From contig NZ_JBBEOG010000005.1 of assembly GCF_037860835.1 (NCBI RefSeq), forward strand, positions 248,001 to 312,000: DNA of 64,000 nucleotides, read 5' to 3'. Position numbers and translations under genes: made by a program. Source of the stretch: Aquipuribacter nitratireducens (GTDB taxonomy: Bacteria > Actinomycetota > Actinomycetes > Actinomycetales > JBBAYJ01). Positions within the stretch are counted from its first letter, which is position 1. Every line of letters begins with the position of its first letter. A model generated the notes under the pieces. That model searched no databases and was not told where the DNA came from. It saw nothing but the letters and a program-made list of their open reading frames with translations. This document shows, in pieces, positions 34,965-44,540 of the stretch.

Positions 34965-36944
34965 TCAGTCCTCCGACTTGGCGCCCTTGAGACCGTCCTG
35001 GATGAGACCCATGACCCCGGCGTCCGTCAGCGTCGTGACGTCGCCGAGCTCCCGGTTCTCCGCGACGTCCCGCAGCAGCCGCCGCATGATCTTGCCGGAG
35101 CGGGTCTTCGGCAGCTCCTGGACGACGAGCACCCGCTTGGGTTTCGCGATCGCCCCGATCTCCTTGGCCACGTGCGCCCGCAGCGCCTCCTGCGGGTCGG
35201 TGTCGCCGAGAACGGCGTCCGCGTTGCCGCGGAGGATGACGAACGCGACCGGCGCCTGGCCAGTCATGTCGTCCGTCGCGCCGACCACCGCGGCCTCGGC
35301 CACCGCCGGGTGCGACACGAGCGCCGACTCGATCTCCGTCGTCGACAGCCGGTGCCCGGACACGTTCATGACGTCGTCGACGCGGCCGAGCAGCCACACG
35401 TCGCCGTCCTCGTCGAGCTTCGCGCCGTCGCCGGCGAAGTAGCGGCCGGGGAAGCGCGACCAGTACGTGTCCTTGAAGCGCTGGTCGTCGCCCCAGATCG
35501 TCCGCAGCATGGACGGCCACGGCTCCGTGAGCACGAGGTACCCGCCGCCGCCCGGACCGACCGGGTTGCCCTCGTCGTCGACGACCGCGGCGCTGATGCC
35601 CGGCAGCGGCACCTGCGCGGACCCCGGCTTGAGCGTCGTGACGCCCGGCAGCGGGCTGATCATCATCCCGCCCGTCTCGGTCTGCCACCACGTGTCGACG
35701 ATGGGGGCGGTGTCGCCGCCGATGACGCGGCGGTACCAGACCCACGCCTCGGGGTTGATGGGCTCGCCGACCGACCCGAGCAGGCGGATGGACGACAGGT
35801 CGTGCTCGCCGGGGATCTCCTCGCCCCACTTCATGAAGGTCCGGATCGCGGTGGGCGCGGCGTAGAGGATCGTGACGCCGTACTTCGCGCAGATCTCCCA
35901 CCAGCGCCCCTTGTGCGGGGTGTCGGGCGTGCCCTCGTACATCACCTGCGTCGCCCCGTTGGCGAGCGGGCCGTAGACGACGTAGGAGTGCCCGGTCACC
36001 CAGCCGACGTCGGCGGCGCACCAGTAGACGTCGGTCTCCGGGCGCAGGTCGAAGACGGTGGCGTGGGTGTAGGCGACCTGAGTGAGGTAGCCGCCGGTCG
36101 TGTGGAGGATGCCCTTCGGCTTCCCCGTCGTCCCGGACGTGTAGAGGATGTAGAGCGGGTTCTCGCTGTCGAACGCCTCCGCCGTGTGCTCCTCGGACGC
36201 GCTGTCGACGACGTCGTGCCACCAGTGGTCGCGGCCCTCGGTCCACTCGACGTCCTGCTCGGTCCGGCGGACGACGACGACGTCCTTCACGCTCGCGCCG
36301 CCGGCCTCGAGGGCGGCGTCGACGGCCGGCTTGAGCGCCGACGGCGCCCCGCGGCGGTAGCCGCCGTCAGCGGTCACGACCAGCGTCGCCTCCGCGTCCT
36401 CGATGCGGCTGCGCAGCGCGTCGGCGCTGAAGCCGCCGAAGACGACGGAGTGCGCGGCCCCGAGCCGGGCGCACGCGAGCATCGTGATCGCCGCCTCGGG
36501 GATCATCGGCAGGTACACCGCGACGCGGTCGCCCTGACCGACGCCGAGGGCGGCGAACGCGTTGGCAGCCTTCGACACCTCCCGTTGCAGGTCGGCGTAC
36601 GTGAGCGTGCGGGTGTCGCCGGGCTCGCCCTCCCAGTGGATGGCGACCCGGTCGCCGTTGCCGGCCTCGACGTGGCGGTCGACGCAGTTGTACGCCGCGT
36701 TGAGCCGCCCCCCGACGAACCACTTGGCGAACGGCGGGTCCGACCAGTCGAGGGTCTCGGTGAAGTCGGTCTCCCACGACAGGCGCTCGCGCGCCTGCTT
36801 CGCCCAGAACGCGAGGCGGTCGGCGGCCGCCTCCTCGTACAGCTCGGCCGTCGCGACGGCCTGCGCGGCGAAGTCCTCGGGCGGCGGGAAGCGACGGCTC
36901 TCGACCGAGAGGTTCTCGAGGGTCTTCGTGGACGTGGTCGACAT
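34965..36944 (-). CDS. acs: Acetate-CoA ligase (acetyl-CoA synthetase)
   Basis: A 659-residue AMP-forming enzyme turning acetate, ATP and CoA into acetyl-CoA. The P-loop is [18 protein letters not shown], the acetate-pocket Trp lies in [10 protein letters not shown], the hinge/adenylate segment is [10 protein letters not shown], and the acetylatable Lys is in [14 protein letters not shown] 36944 has AAGGAG upstream; longer upstream frames have no ribosome site. It lies 99 bases after actP in a seven-gene same-strand series. By analogy with other actinobacteria, Crp and lysine acylation may regulate it, but no site is visible. Confidence 0.96.
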   Translation of the reverse strand: MSTTSTKTLENLSVESRRFPPPEDFAAQAVATAELYEEAAADRLAFWAKQARERLSWETDFTETLDWSDPPFAKWFVGGRLNAAYNCVDRHVEAGNGDRVAIHWEGEPGDTRTLTYADLQREVSKAANAFAALGVGQGDRVAVYLPMIPEAAITMLACARLGAAHSVVFGGFSADALRSRIEDAEATLVVTADGGYRRGAPSALKPAVDAALEAGGASVKDVVVVRRTEQDVEWTEGRDHWWHDVVDSASEEHTAEAFDSENPLYILYTSGTTGKPKGILHTTGGYLTQVAYTHATVFDLRPETDVYWCAADVGWVTGHSYVVYGPLANGATQVMYEGTPDTPHKGRWWEICAKYGVTILYAAPTAIRTFMKWGEEIPGEHDLSSIRLLGSVGEPINPEAWVWYRRVIGGDTAPIVDTWWQTETGGMMISPLPGVTTLKPGSAQVPLPGISAAVVDDEGNPVGPGGGGYLVLTEPWPSMLRTIWGDDQRFKDTYWSRFPGRYFAGDGAKLDEDGDVWLLGRVDDVMNVSGHRLSTTEIESALVSHPAVAEAAVVGATDDMTGQAPVAFVILRGNADAVLGDTDPQEALRAHVAKEIGAIAKPKRVLVVQELPKTRSGKIMRRLLRDVAENRELGDVTTLTDAGVMGLIQDGLKGAKSED

Positions 36945-36975
36945 GCTCTGCTCCTTCGCGCGGCGGTCGGGGGCA

Positions 36976-36981
36976 ACGGTA
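36976..36981 (-). promoter_or_regulatory. Possible -10 element (TACCGT) of acs
   Basis: Minus-strand TACCGT, 31 bases before the ATG, would give acs its own promoter with a leader of about 25 bases containing AAGGAG. Confidence 0.4.
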
Positions 36982-37043
36982 GTGAGGCTGGGCAGGGCGA
37001 GCGCGACGGCCGGCGGGGTCGCCACCGGCCGCCGCGCGCGGGC

Positions 37044-38663
37044 TCAGTGGGCGACGGCCTTCTCGGCCCCGGCCCCCGTGAGCGAGCGGACCTCCATCTC
37101 GGCCTGCTTCGCGTCGTGCTCGGGCGAGGGCCGGCCGGTGACGGTGCCGAGCCACCCGAGGAAGAACGCGAGCGGGATGGAGACGATGCCCGGGTTCGCG
37201 AGCGGGAAGATGTCGAAGTCCGCGCCGGGGATCATCGACGTCTCCGCCCCCGACACCGTCGGCGACAGGCTGATGAGGACGATGCAGGAGATGAGGCCGC
37301 CCCACATGCTGAACAGCGCCCCGCGGGTGTTGAAGCGCGGCCAGAACAGCGAGTACAGGATCGTCGGGAGGTTCGCGCTCGCCGCCACGGCGAACGCCAG
37401 CGCCACGAGGAACGCGATGTTCTGCCCGTTCGCGGCGATGCCGCCGAGGATCGAGATGACGCCGATCACGACGACCGTCCAGCGGGCGATCCGCACCTCC
37501 GCGTCCGGGTTGCCCTCGCCGTTCTTGATGACGCTCGCGTAGATGTCGTGTGCGAAGCTCGCGGCGGCGGTGATCGTGAGGCCGGCGACGACCGCGAGGA
37601 TCGTCGCGAACGCGACCGCCGCGATGACACCGAGCAGCAGCGTGCCGCCGAGCTCGTACGCCAGCAGCGGCGCCGCGGAGTTCACGCCGCCGGGGGCGGC
37701 GAGGATCCGGTCCTGACCGACGTACGCCATGGCGCCGAAGCCGAGGACGAGCGTGAACAGGTAGAACAGCCCGATCAGCGTGATGGCCCACACGACGCTG
37801 CGGCGGGCCTCCTTCGCCGTCGGCACCGTGTAGAAGCGCATCAGGACGTGCGGCAACCCGGCCGTGCCGAGCACGAGCGCGAGGGCGAGCGAGATGAAGT
37901 TGAGCTTCGTGAGGTTGCTCGCGCCGTACTGCTGCATGGGCCCGAGGAGGTCGGGGTTGCCCGCCGCCTCGACCGCGGTGCCGAGCAGCGCCGACAGGTT
38001 GAAGCCGGCGAGCGCGAGCACCCAGACCGTCATGAGCCCGGCGCCGGCGATGAGCAGCGTCGCCTTGATGATCTGCACCCACGTGGTGCCCTTCATGCCG
38101 CCGACCAGCACGTAGACGATCATGAGCGCGCCGACGACGGCGATGACGAGCGACTGCCCGGCCTGCGACTCCACGTTGAGCAGGAGCGCGACCAGCCCAC
38201 CCGCGCCCGCCATCTGCGCGAGCAGGTAGAAGAAGCTGACGGCGAGGGTCGCGGTCGCCGCCGCCATGCGGACCGGGCGCTGGCGCAGCCGGAACGACAG
38301 GACGTCGGCCATCGTGAACTTGCCGGTGTTGCGCAGCAGCTCCGCGACGAGCAGGAGCGCGACGAGCCACGCGACGAGGAAGCCGATCGAGTAGAGGAAG
38401 CCGTCGTACCCGTTGACGGCGATGGCCCCGGCGATGCCGAGGAAGCTCGCCGCCGACAGGTAGTCGCCGGCGATCGCCGTGCCGTTCTGGGTGCCGGTGA
38501 ACGAGCGGCCGGCGGCGTAGTAGTCGGCCGCCGTCTTCGTGTTCTTCGAGGCCCGGAAGACCACCACGAGGGTGACCGCGACGAAGAGGACGAAGATCGC
38601 GATGTTGACGAGCGGGCTGCCGACCTGCGTGGCCGCGGCGGCGCCCATGGGCACGGCGCTCAC
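37044..38663 (-). CDS. actP: Cation/acetate symporter
   Basis: A 539-residue sodium/solute symporter with about 13 helices. It shows the ActP-type N-terminal segment GTAIAGDYLSAASFLGIAGA, LVGGMKGTTWVQIIKA, and GLPHVLMRFYTVPTAKEAR. It imports acetate (and related short acids) with a cation, feeding acs downstream. The GTG at 38663 overlaps the DUF485 stop (GTGA), the classical yjcH-actP pairing. Confidence 0.94.
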   Translation of the reverse strand: MSAVPMGAAAATQVGSPLVNIAIFVLFVAVTLVVVFRASKNTKTAADYYAAGRSFTGTQNGTAIAGDYLSAASFLGIAGAIAVNGYDGFLYSIGFLVAWLVALLLVAELLRNTGKFTMADVLSFRLRQRPVRMAAATATLAVSFFYLLAQMAGAGGLVALLLNVESQAGQSLVIAVVGALMIVYVLVGGMKGTTWVQIIKATLLIAGAGLMTVWVLALAGFNLSALLGTAVEAAGNPDLLGPMQQYGASNLTKLNFISLALALVLGTAGLPHVLMRFYTVPTAKEARRSVVWAITLIGLFYLFTLVLGFGAMAYVGQDRILAAPGGVNSAAPLLAYELGGTLLLGVIAAVAFATILAVVAGLTITAAASFAHDIYASVIKNGEGNPDAEVRIARWTVVVIGVISILGGIAANGQNIAFLVALAFAVAASANLPTILYSLFWPRFNTRGALFSMWGGLISCIVLISLSPTVSGAETSMIPGADFDIFPLANPGIVSIPLAFFLGWLGTVTGRPSPEHDAKQAEMEVRSLTGAGAEKAVAH

Positions 38664-39025
38664 CGGTGCTCCTCCAGCCGCACGGTGCCGGCGAGGTGCT
38701 CGGCCTTGGCGTCGAAGTTGCGGTTGGCCCAGCGCACGTACGCGGCGGTGATGAGCGCGGTCGAGGCGAACTGGCCGAGGCCGAAGAGGATCCCGACGTT
38801 GACGTTGCCGAACACCGGCGTCGCGAAGAACTCCGTCGCGTACGCCGCGAGCAGAACGTACGTGAAGTACCAGACGAGGAACGCGACGGTCATGGGGAAG
38901 ACGAAGCGGCGGAAGGCGCGGCGGAGGGCCTGGAACTCGGGGTTCGCCTGCACCTCCTGCCACGTCGTGAGGACGTCGTCCTCGGGGGCGGCGGTGTGCC
39001 GCCGGGGCTCGTGCGTGGTGCTCAC
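38660..39025 (-). CDS. DUF485 membrane protein (YjcH-like partner of ActP)
   Basis: A 121-residue protein with a cytoplasmic N-terminus, the DUF485 start NPEFQALRRAFRRFVFPMTV, two membrane helices (about 42-65 and 77-99) and the terminal WANRNFDAKAE. It almost always precedes actP and is thought to assist the symporter. It is translationally coupled to actP by GTGA. Confidence 0.94.
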   Translation of the reverse strand: MSTTHEPRRHTAAPEDDVLTTWQEVQANPEFQALRRAFRRFVFPMTVAFLVWYFTYVLLAAYATEFFATPVFGNVNVGILFGLGQFASTALITAAYVRWANRNFDAKAEHLAGTVRLEEHR

Positions 39026-39118
39026 GGGACCTCCTCGTGCCGTGGGTCGCGGCTGTGCGACCGGTCGGGCGCCAGGGTGGGGGGCGCCGCCCGACCGCGT
39101 GGAGACCTGCGGGGCGGC

Positions 39119-40729
39119 TCAGCGACGAGCGGTAGGTGCCCCGCGACGAGCGGCCCCGCCGGACCCGTTCGACCCGGCTCGCTCGGGGCGGTGGAGCAGC
39201 GCCGGCGCGAGACCCGGCCGCTCCTCCGCCGGCGCGTCCCGGCGCCGTTCGCGGGCGCGGACGGCGAGGGAGCCCGCGACCATGACGGCCGCGGCGAGGG
39301 GGACCGTCCACGCCGCCGGCTGGGCGAGCGCCTCCCCGAGCCACACCGGCGCGCGGGCGCTCACCCCGGTCAGCGTGAGCACCGCCGCGAGCGCCGCGGC
39401 GGCGCCCCCGGCGCCCATGCCGAGCAGCGCGGGGCCGGTGCGCAGCCCGTCCCACCAGATCCCGAGGAGCAGGAGCGGGGCGAACGTCGAGGCCGCGAGG
39501 GCGAACGCGAGCCCGACCGTCGCGGCGAGGGGCACGTCGACGCCGACGAGCGCGACCCCGACGGGGACGACGAGCGCCCCGAGCGTCGCGAGCCGGAACC
39601 GGGCGACCCCGGCGCGTCCGGCGGCGGGGTCGCCGCTGCCCTGACCGGTCAGGCGGCCGGCGAGCCGCCCCGGCACCAGGTCCCGGGCGAGGACACCGGA
39701 CACGGCGACGGTGAGGCCGCTCGCGGTGGAGAGGAACGCGGCGAAGGCGCCCCCGAGGGCGACGGCGCTGAGGACGACCCCGGCAGCACCCGGCAGCGCG
39801 AGCGCCGGCAGGTCGACGACGACGGTCTCGGCCCGCCCAGGGGCCGCCAGCCCCGGCGCCCACAGCCACGCGAGCAGCGCGTAGACCGGCGGCCACACGT
39901 AGAAGAGGCCGAGCAGCCCGATGACCGTGCGCGTCGTGCGGCGTGCGTCGGTGCCGTCGGGGTTCGTGTAGAAGCGGGTGAGGACGTGGGGCAGCCCCAT
40001 GGTGCCGAGCAGGAGCGCGAGCAGCAGCGAGTACGTGCCGTAGAGGTCGGCGGGCGCGGCGCTCGGCACACCCCACCCGGCCGGCACCGGCGGCACCGGG
40101 GCGCCCTGGCGGCCCCACAGCGCGAGCAGGACGCACGCGGGGACGGCGATCGCGGTGAGCTTGAGCCAGTACTGGACCGCCTGGACGATCGTGATCGACC
40201 GCATGCCGCCGCCCGCGACCGCGCCTGCGACGACGGCCGCGACGACGAGCGTCCCCACCTCCCGCGGCAGACCCGTGGCCGTCGACCACACGAGACCGGC
40301 GGCGGTGAACTGCGGCAGCAGGTAGAGCCAGCCGACGACCACGACGACGAGCGCGGACGCGCGGCGCGCCCGCGCGGAACCGAGCCGCACCTCGGCGAAG
40401 TCGGGCAGCGTGTACGCGCCGGAGCGGCGCAGGGGCGCCGCGACGAACCCGAGGAGGAGCAGGTACCCGACGGTGTAGCCGATGGGGAACCACAGCGCGT
40501 CGGCCCCCTCGAGCAGGACGAGGCCGGCGACGCCGAGGAAGCTCGCCGCCGACAGGTACTCCCCGCCGATGGCGCTCGCGTTCCACCACGGCCGCACCGA
40601 CCGGCTCGCGACGTAGAAGTCGCCGGTCGTCCGCGACAGCCGCGTCCCGTAGGAGGCGACGAGGACCGTGACGGCGACGACGACCGCGACGGCCGTGAGC
40701 GCGGCGTACTCCTGGGCGCCGGCCGTCAC
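39119..40729 (-). CDS. Second sodium/solute symporter (ActP paralogue)
   Basis: A 536-residue symporter with about 13 helices. It is clearly a paralogue of the ActP gene 450 bases downstream: ASAIGGEYLSAASFLGVAGL and GLPHVLTRFYTNPDGTDARR match the ActP segments. The substrate may be another short carboxylate (pyruvate, propionate or lactate). A Pro/Arg/Gly-rich C-terminal tail of about 40 residues is low complexity. The GTG overlaps the stop of the small membrane protein at 40726. Confidence 0.88.
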   Translation of the reverse strand: MTAGAQEYAALTAVAVVVAVTVLVASYGTRLSRTTGDFYVASRSVRPWWNASAIGGEYLSAASFLGVAGLVLLEGADALWFPIGYTVGYLLLLGFVAAPLRRSGAYTLPDFAEVRLGSARARRASALVVVVVGWLYLLPQFTAAGLVWSTATGLPREVGTLVVAAVVAGAVAGGGMRSITIVQAVQYWLKLTAIAVPACVLLALWGRQGAPVPPVPAGWGVPSAAPADLYGTYSLLLALLLGTMGLPHVLTRFYTNPDGTDARRTTRTVIGLLGLFYVWPPVYALLAWLWAPGLAAPGRAETVVVDLPALALPGAAGVVLSAVALGGAFAAFLSTASGLTVAVSGVLARDLVPGRLAGRLTGQGSGDPAAGRAGVARFRLATLGALVVPVGVALVGVDVPLAATVGLAFALAASTFAPLLLLGIWWDGLRTGPALLGMGAGGAAAALAAVLTLTGVSARAPVWLGEALAQPAAWTVPLAAAVMVAGSLAVRARERRRDAPAEERPGLAPALLHRPERAGSNGSGGAARRGAPTARR

Positions 40730-41154
40730 GGCGCCCCGCGGTCGTCGCGGGACGCGCCCGGGACGGTGGCGTCCGGGCTCCCGGTGCCGTCGCTCCCGCT
40801 CAGCAGCTCGCGGTACTCCGCCTCGGTCCGCTCGGCGCCCGCGACGTGCCAGCGCCCGACGAGCCAGAACGCGGGGTACACGCCCGCGGCGAGGATAAGC
40901 CACGCCACCGGGACGCCGAGCAGCGGGGCGGCGAGGAGCGAGGGCGCGACGACGGCGGCGAGGGGCAGGGCGAGCAGCGGGAGGACGACGACGAGCAGCG
41001 ACCCGAGCGACCAGCGCAGCTGCGCGCGGCGCAGGGCACGGTCGTAGACGCTCACGACGTCGGGGCTGCGGGGCGGGGGACTCGAGCGGCCCCGCACGGG
41101 GACGGTCCGGCTCACACGGACGCGAGCCGGACGGCGCCGCGTCGGCTCGCTCAC
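40726..41154 (-). CDS. Small two-helix membrane protein, symporter partner
   Basis: A 142-residue protein with a basic, Pro-rich N-terminus (about 1-50), two membrane helices (about 52-75 and 80-102) and a charged tail (AERTEAEYRELL). It occupies the place that DUF485 holds before ActP, so I infer it assists the second symporter. Both ends overlap neighbours by 4 bases (GTGA with the LytTR regulator upstream and with the symporter downstream), tying the regulator and transporter genes into one coupled unit. Confidence 0.78.
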   Translation of the reverse strand: MSEPTRRRPARVRVSRTVPVRGRSSPPPRSPDVVSVYDRALRRAQLRWSLGSLLVVVLPLLALPLAAVVAPSLLAAPLLGVPVAWLILAAGVYPAFWLVGRWHVAGAERTEAEYRELLSGSDGTGSPDATVPGASRDDRGAP

Positions 41155-41903
41155 GCCTGCGCGCCCGCGCCGCGCTCGGCGAGGCGCTCGCGCACCTCGC
41201 GCGCGTGGCGGCGGGCGACCGGCAGCTCCCGGCGGACCGCCCCGTCGCCGACGACGAGGGCGTGCCGGCCGTCCTCCGTCCGCAGCTCCCGGACCGCCGC
41301 GACGGCGACGAGCAGCGAGCGGTGGGCGCGGACGAAGCCCGCGCGGGACCACCGCTCCTCCAGCTGCGACAGGGTCGAGCGCAGCAGGTGGGACCCGGTC
41401 GCGGTGTGGAGGCGGACGTAGTCGCCCTGCGCCTCGGCCCACAGCACCGAGGAGCGCTGGACGAACCGCGTGACCCCGCCGAGCTCGACGCCGAGGGTCT
41501 CGTCGTCGGTCTGCGCGGCGGGCGCCGCGCCGGCCGTGACCCGGCGCAGCGCCGCCGCGAGCCGCGCGGGCCGGACGGGCTTGAGGACGTAGTCGACGAC
41601 GGCGAGGTCGAACGCCTCCACCGCGTGCTCGTCGTGGGCGGTGACGAAGACGACCGCCGGCGGCCGGGCGAGCGCCCGGACGGCGCGGGCGAGGTCGATG
41701 CCGTCGAGCCCGGGCATGTGGATGTCGGACAGGACCACGTCGACGTCCCCGCCGCCCAGTCGCCGCAGGGCCTCGTCGGCCCGGGCGACGCTCACGACCT
41801 CCCCCACGAGGTCGTCGCGCTGGAGGAGGAAGACCAGCTCCTCCCGGGCCGGCTGCTCGTCGTCGACGACGAGCACGCGCAGCCTGCCGTCCTCGGCGCC
41901 CAC
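41151..41903 (-). CDS. LytTR-family response regulator
   Basis: A 250-residue regulator. The receiver domain (about 8-122) has the acidic pair VVDDEQ, phospho-acceptor Asp in VVLSDIHMPGLDG, Thr/Ala switch FVTAHDEHA and Lys in YVLKPV. A LytTR DNA-binding domain (about 140-240, VLWAEAQGDYVRLHT, FVRAHRSLLV) follows. It pairs with the sensor kinase 24 bases upstream and is coupled by GTGA to the small membrane protein of the symporter. The obvious hypothesis is control of carboxylate uptake. Confidence 0.93.
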   Translation of the reverse strand: MGAEDGRLRVLVVDDEQPAREELVFLLQRDDLVGEVVSVARADEALRRLGGGDVDVVLSDIHMPGLDGIDLARAVRALARPPAVVFVTAHDEHAVEAFDLAVVDYVLKPVRPARLAAALRRVTAGAAPAAQTDDETLGVELGGVTRFVQRSSVLWAEAQGDYVRLHTATGSHLLRSTLSQLEERWSRAGFVRAHRSLLVAVAAVRELRTEDGRHALVVGDGAVRRELPVARRHAREVRERLAERGAGAQA

Positions 41904-41927
41904 CCCGCGAGGGTACGGCAGGGGACC

Positions 41928-43220
41928 TCAGCCCGGCCGGACGCCGGCGGCGAACTTCGGCACCCGGAAGCTCACGCACGTGCCGGCGCCGGGCGCGGTG
42001 TCGACGACGAGGCCGGACTCGTCGCCGAACACCTGCCGCAGCCGCAGGTCGACGTTGCCGAGCCCGATGGACTCCCGGGCGCCGCGCCCCTCGACGGCGG
42101 CGAGGACGACGTCCGGGTCGGCGCCCGCGCCGTCGTCGTCGACGCTGATGAGCGCCGCGTCGCCGTCGTCCTCCGCGCGCACCGCCACGCGGACGCTGCC
42201 GTGGCCGGCCTCGAGGCCGTGGCGGACCGCGTTCTCCACGAGCGGCTGCACGCAGAGGAACGGCAGCGTCACCTGGAGCACCTCCTGGGCGACCGTGAGG
42301 TCGACCGTCAGCCGGTCCCCGAAGCGGGCCTGCTCGAGCACGAGGTAGCGCTCGACGTTGCGCAGCTCGTCGGCGAGGGTGGTGAACTGCGCCTCCCGCC
42401 GGAAGGCGTACCGCGTGAAGTCGGCGAAGTCGAGGAGGAGCTCGCGGGCGCGGTCGGGGTCCGTGCGGACGAAGACGGCGATCGCGGCGAGGCAGTTGTA
42501 GACGAAGTGGGGGCTGATCTGGGCGCGCAGGGCGCGCAGCTCCGCCTCGGCGGTCCGGGTCCGCTGCAGGTCGAGGTCGGCGAGCTCCACCTGGCTCGCG
42601 ACCCAGCGGGCCACCTCCTCCGTCGCCTGGACGAGCGGCGCGGTCGGGCGCGAGGCGGAGTACGCGACGAGCGCGCCGAGCACGCGGTCCTCCACGGCGA
42701 CGACGGCGACGACGGCGCCGCGCAGCGGGCAGCGGGGGGCGCCGCAGCGCACCTCGGTGGAGCCGAGCACGCGGGTCCGGCTCTCGTGGACGGCGCGGGC
42801 GGCGTGCCCGAGCGGGTCGTGCCCGTGGGGTGCGACGAGCCGGCGGGCGGCCCCGTCCCGACCGGCCACGACCTGCGCGGCGTCGGTGTCGGCGCTCTCC
42901 CACGCGAGCAGCTCGCCGGGCACGACGACCGCGAGGGCCGACGTCCCGAGCAGGGCCCGCAGGTGGCGGGCGGCGGGGCGGGCCCCGGCGGCGGTGAGGC
43001 CCTGGCGCAGGCTGGGGGCGGCCAGGGCGGTGAGGTGGAGGGTGTCGAAGCGGGCGCGGTCGGCCTCCGACGTCAGCCGTCGTCCCGGCCCACCGCGCCT
43101 GCCGGCGAGGTACGCCAGCGCGACGAGGGCTGCGACCGCGACGGCGAGGACGGCGAGAAGCGGCTGGCCGGCCGTCCCGCCGGGCAGCGCACCTGCCCAG
43201 ACCTGCGCCCACGCCGCCAC
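41928..43220 (-). CDS. LytS-type sensor histidine kinase
   Basis: A 430-residue kinase. A single N-terminal membrane helix (about 15-37) is followed by a GAF-like sensory region (about 60-205) with the Cys pair [10 protein letters not shown], then the His_kinase domain (phospho-His in [19 protein letters not shown]) and an HATPase domain ([30 protein letters not shown]). It lacks the multi-helix sensor of LytS/BtsS, so the signal is likely cytoplasmic. GTG 43220 has no Shine-Dalgarno sequence; other starts are possible. First gene of the acetate module and divergent from xylA. Confidence 0.88.
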   Translation of the reverse strand: MAAWAQVWAGALPGGTAGQPLLAVLAVAVAALVALAYLAGRRGGPGRRLTSEADRARFDTLHLTALAAPSLRQGLTAAGARPAARHLRALLGTSALAVVVPGELLAWESADTDAAQVVAGRDGAARRLVAPHGHDPLGHAARAVHESRTRVLGSTEVRCGAPRCPLRGAVVAVVAVEDRVLGALVAYSASRPTAPLVQATEEVARWVASQVELADLDLQRTRTAEAELRALRAQISPHFVYNCLAAIAVFVRTDPDRARELLLDFADFTRYAFRREAQFTTLADELRNVERYLVLEQARFGDRLTVDLTVAQEVLQVTLPFLCVQPLVENAVRHGLEAGHGSVRVAVRAEDDGDAALISVDDDGAGADPDVVLAAVEGRGARESIGLGNVDLRLRQVFGDESGLVVDTAPGAGTCVSFRVPKFAAGVRPG

Positions 43221-43254
43221 CGGCGCAGTATCGCGGTGCGGGTCGCGCACGCGC

Positions 43255-43283
43255 TCGACAGGAGTTCGTTCGGCGAGTAGCCT
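43255..43283 (+). promoter_or_regulatory. Promoter of xylAB
   Basis: TCGACA (43255-43260), a 17-base spacer and TAGCCT (43278-43283) match a sigma-A-type promoter. The expected transcript start near 43290 leaves a leader of about 50 bases containing AAGGAG (43330-43335). No palindromic XylR-type operator was recognised. Confidence 0.6.
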
Positions 43284-43341
43284 AATTGAGCGAGGGACCT
43301 CGTCGACGAGGTCCCACCCGAACCGGACGAAGGAGTTCACC

Positions 43342-44535
43342 GTGGCCGACGCCGCCACCCCCACCCGCGACGACAAGTTCAGCTTCGGCCTGTGGACCAT
43401 GGGCTGGCAGGCCCGCGACCCCTTCGGCGACGCGACGCGCGGCCCGCTCGACCCCGTCGAGGCCGTCCACCGTCTCGCCGAGGCCGGCGCCTGGGGCATC
43501 AGCTTCCACGACGACGACCTCGTCCCGTTCGGCAGCTCCGACGCCGACCGCGACGCCATCATCGAGAAGTTCCGCGGTGCGCTCGCCGAGACCGGGCTCG
43601 TCGTGCCCATGGCGACGACGAACACCTTCACGCACCCGGTGTTCAAGGACGGCGCCTTCACCGCCTCCGAGCGCGACGTCCGCCGCTACGCCCTCCGCAA
43701 GATCATGCGGAACATCGACCTCGCCGCCTCGCTCGGGGCCTCGACGTACGTGTTCTGGGGTGGGCGCGAGGGCGCGGAGACCGACGCCGCCAAGGACGTC
43801 CGCGACGCGCTGTCCCGCTACCGCGAGGGCATCGACCTGCTCGCCCAGTACGTCTTCGACCAGGGCTACGACCTGCGCTTCGCCATCGAGCCGAAGCCGA
43901 ACGAGCCCCGCGGTGACATCCTCCTGCCGACGATCGGCCACGCGCTCGCCTTCATCGGCAGCCTCGAGCACGCCGACATGGTCGGGCTCAACCCCGAGGT
44001 GGGTCACGAGCAGATGGCGGGCCTCAGCTTCGTCCACGGGATCGCGCAGGCCCTGTGGCACGACAAGCTCTTCCACATCGACCTCAACGGCCAGCACGGG
44101 CCCAAGTACGACCAGGACCTCGTGTTCGGCCACGGCGACGTCAAGAGCGCGTTCTTCCTCGTCGACCTCCTGGAGAACGGCGGCCCGGACGGCGGTGCCG
44201 CGTACACCGGGCCCCGGCACTTCGACTACAAGCCCTACCGCACCGACGACGCCGACGACGTGTGGGAGTCGGTGGCGGCGAACATGCGGACGTACCTGCT
44301 CCTCAAGGAGCGCGCGCAGGCGTGGCGCGCCGACCCCGACGTGCAGGAGGCGCTCCAGGCGGCCCGGTCGCCGGAGCTCGCGCTGCCGACGCTCGCCGAC
44401 GGCGAGACGTGGCGGGACCTGCGTGCCGACAGCGCGTCGTTCGAGGACTTCGACGTCGACGCCGCCGCGGCACGGGGCAAGCACTACACGCGCCTCGACC
44501 AGCTCGCCGTCGAGCACCTCCTCGGCGCCCGCTGA
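43342..44535 (+). CDS. xylA: Xylose isomerase
   Basis: A 397-residue enzyme of the short (class I, Streptomyces/Actinoplanes) type. The catalytic His is in [12 protein letters not shown], substrate and metal residues in [30 protein letters not shown] and HIDLNGQ. It interconverts D-xylose and D-xylulose (and glucose/fructose in vitro) using two divalent metals. Ribosome site AAGGAG precedes GTG 43342. It is followed after 5 bases by xylulokinase, giving a complete entry into the pentose phosphate pathway; no dedicated transporter or ROK repressor is in the window. Confidence 0.97.
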   Translation: MADAATPTRDDKFSFGLWTMGWQARDPFGDATRGPLDPVEAVHRLAEAGAWGISFHDDDLVPFGSSDADRDAIIEKFRGALAETGLVVPMATTNTFTHPVFKDGAFTASERDVRRYALRKIMRNIDLAASLGASTYVFWGGREGAETDAAKDVRDALSRYREGIDLLAQYVFDQGYDLRFAIEPKPNEPRGDILLPTIGHALAFIGSLEHADMVGLNPEVGHEQMAGLSFVHGIAQALWHDKLFHIDLNGQHGPKYDQDLVFGHGDVKSAFFLVDLLENGGPDGGAAYTGPRHFDYKPYRTDDADDVWESVAANMRTYLLLKERAQAWRADPDVQEALQAARSPELALPTLADGETWRDLRADSASFEDFDVDAAAARGKHYTRLDQLAVEHLLGAR

Positions 44536-44540
44536 CGGCC

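Noticed and set aside
35172-39644. Open frame of 1490 codons on the plus strand, antisense to acs and actP
   Set aside because: It is a by-product of strong third-position G/C bias. Its product is Arg/Asp/Glu/Gly low-complexity with no domain, while the opposite strand encodes intact Acs, ActP and DUF485.
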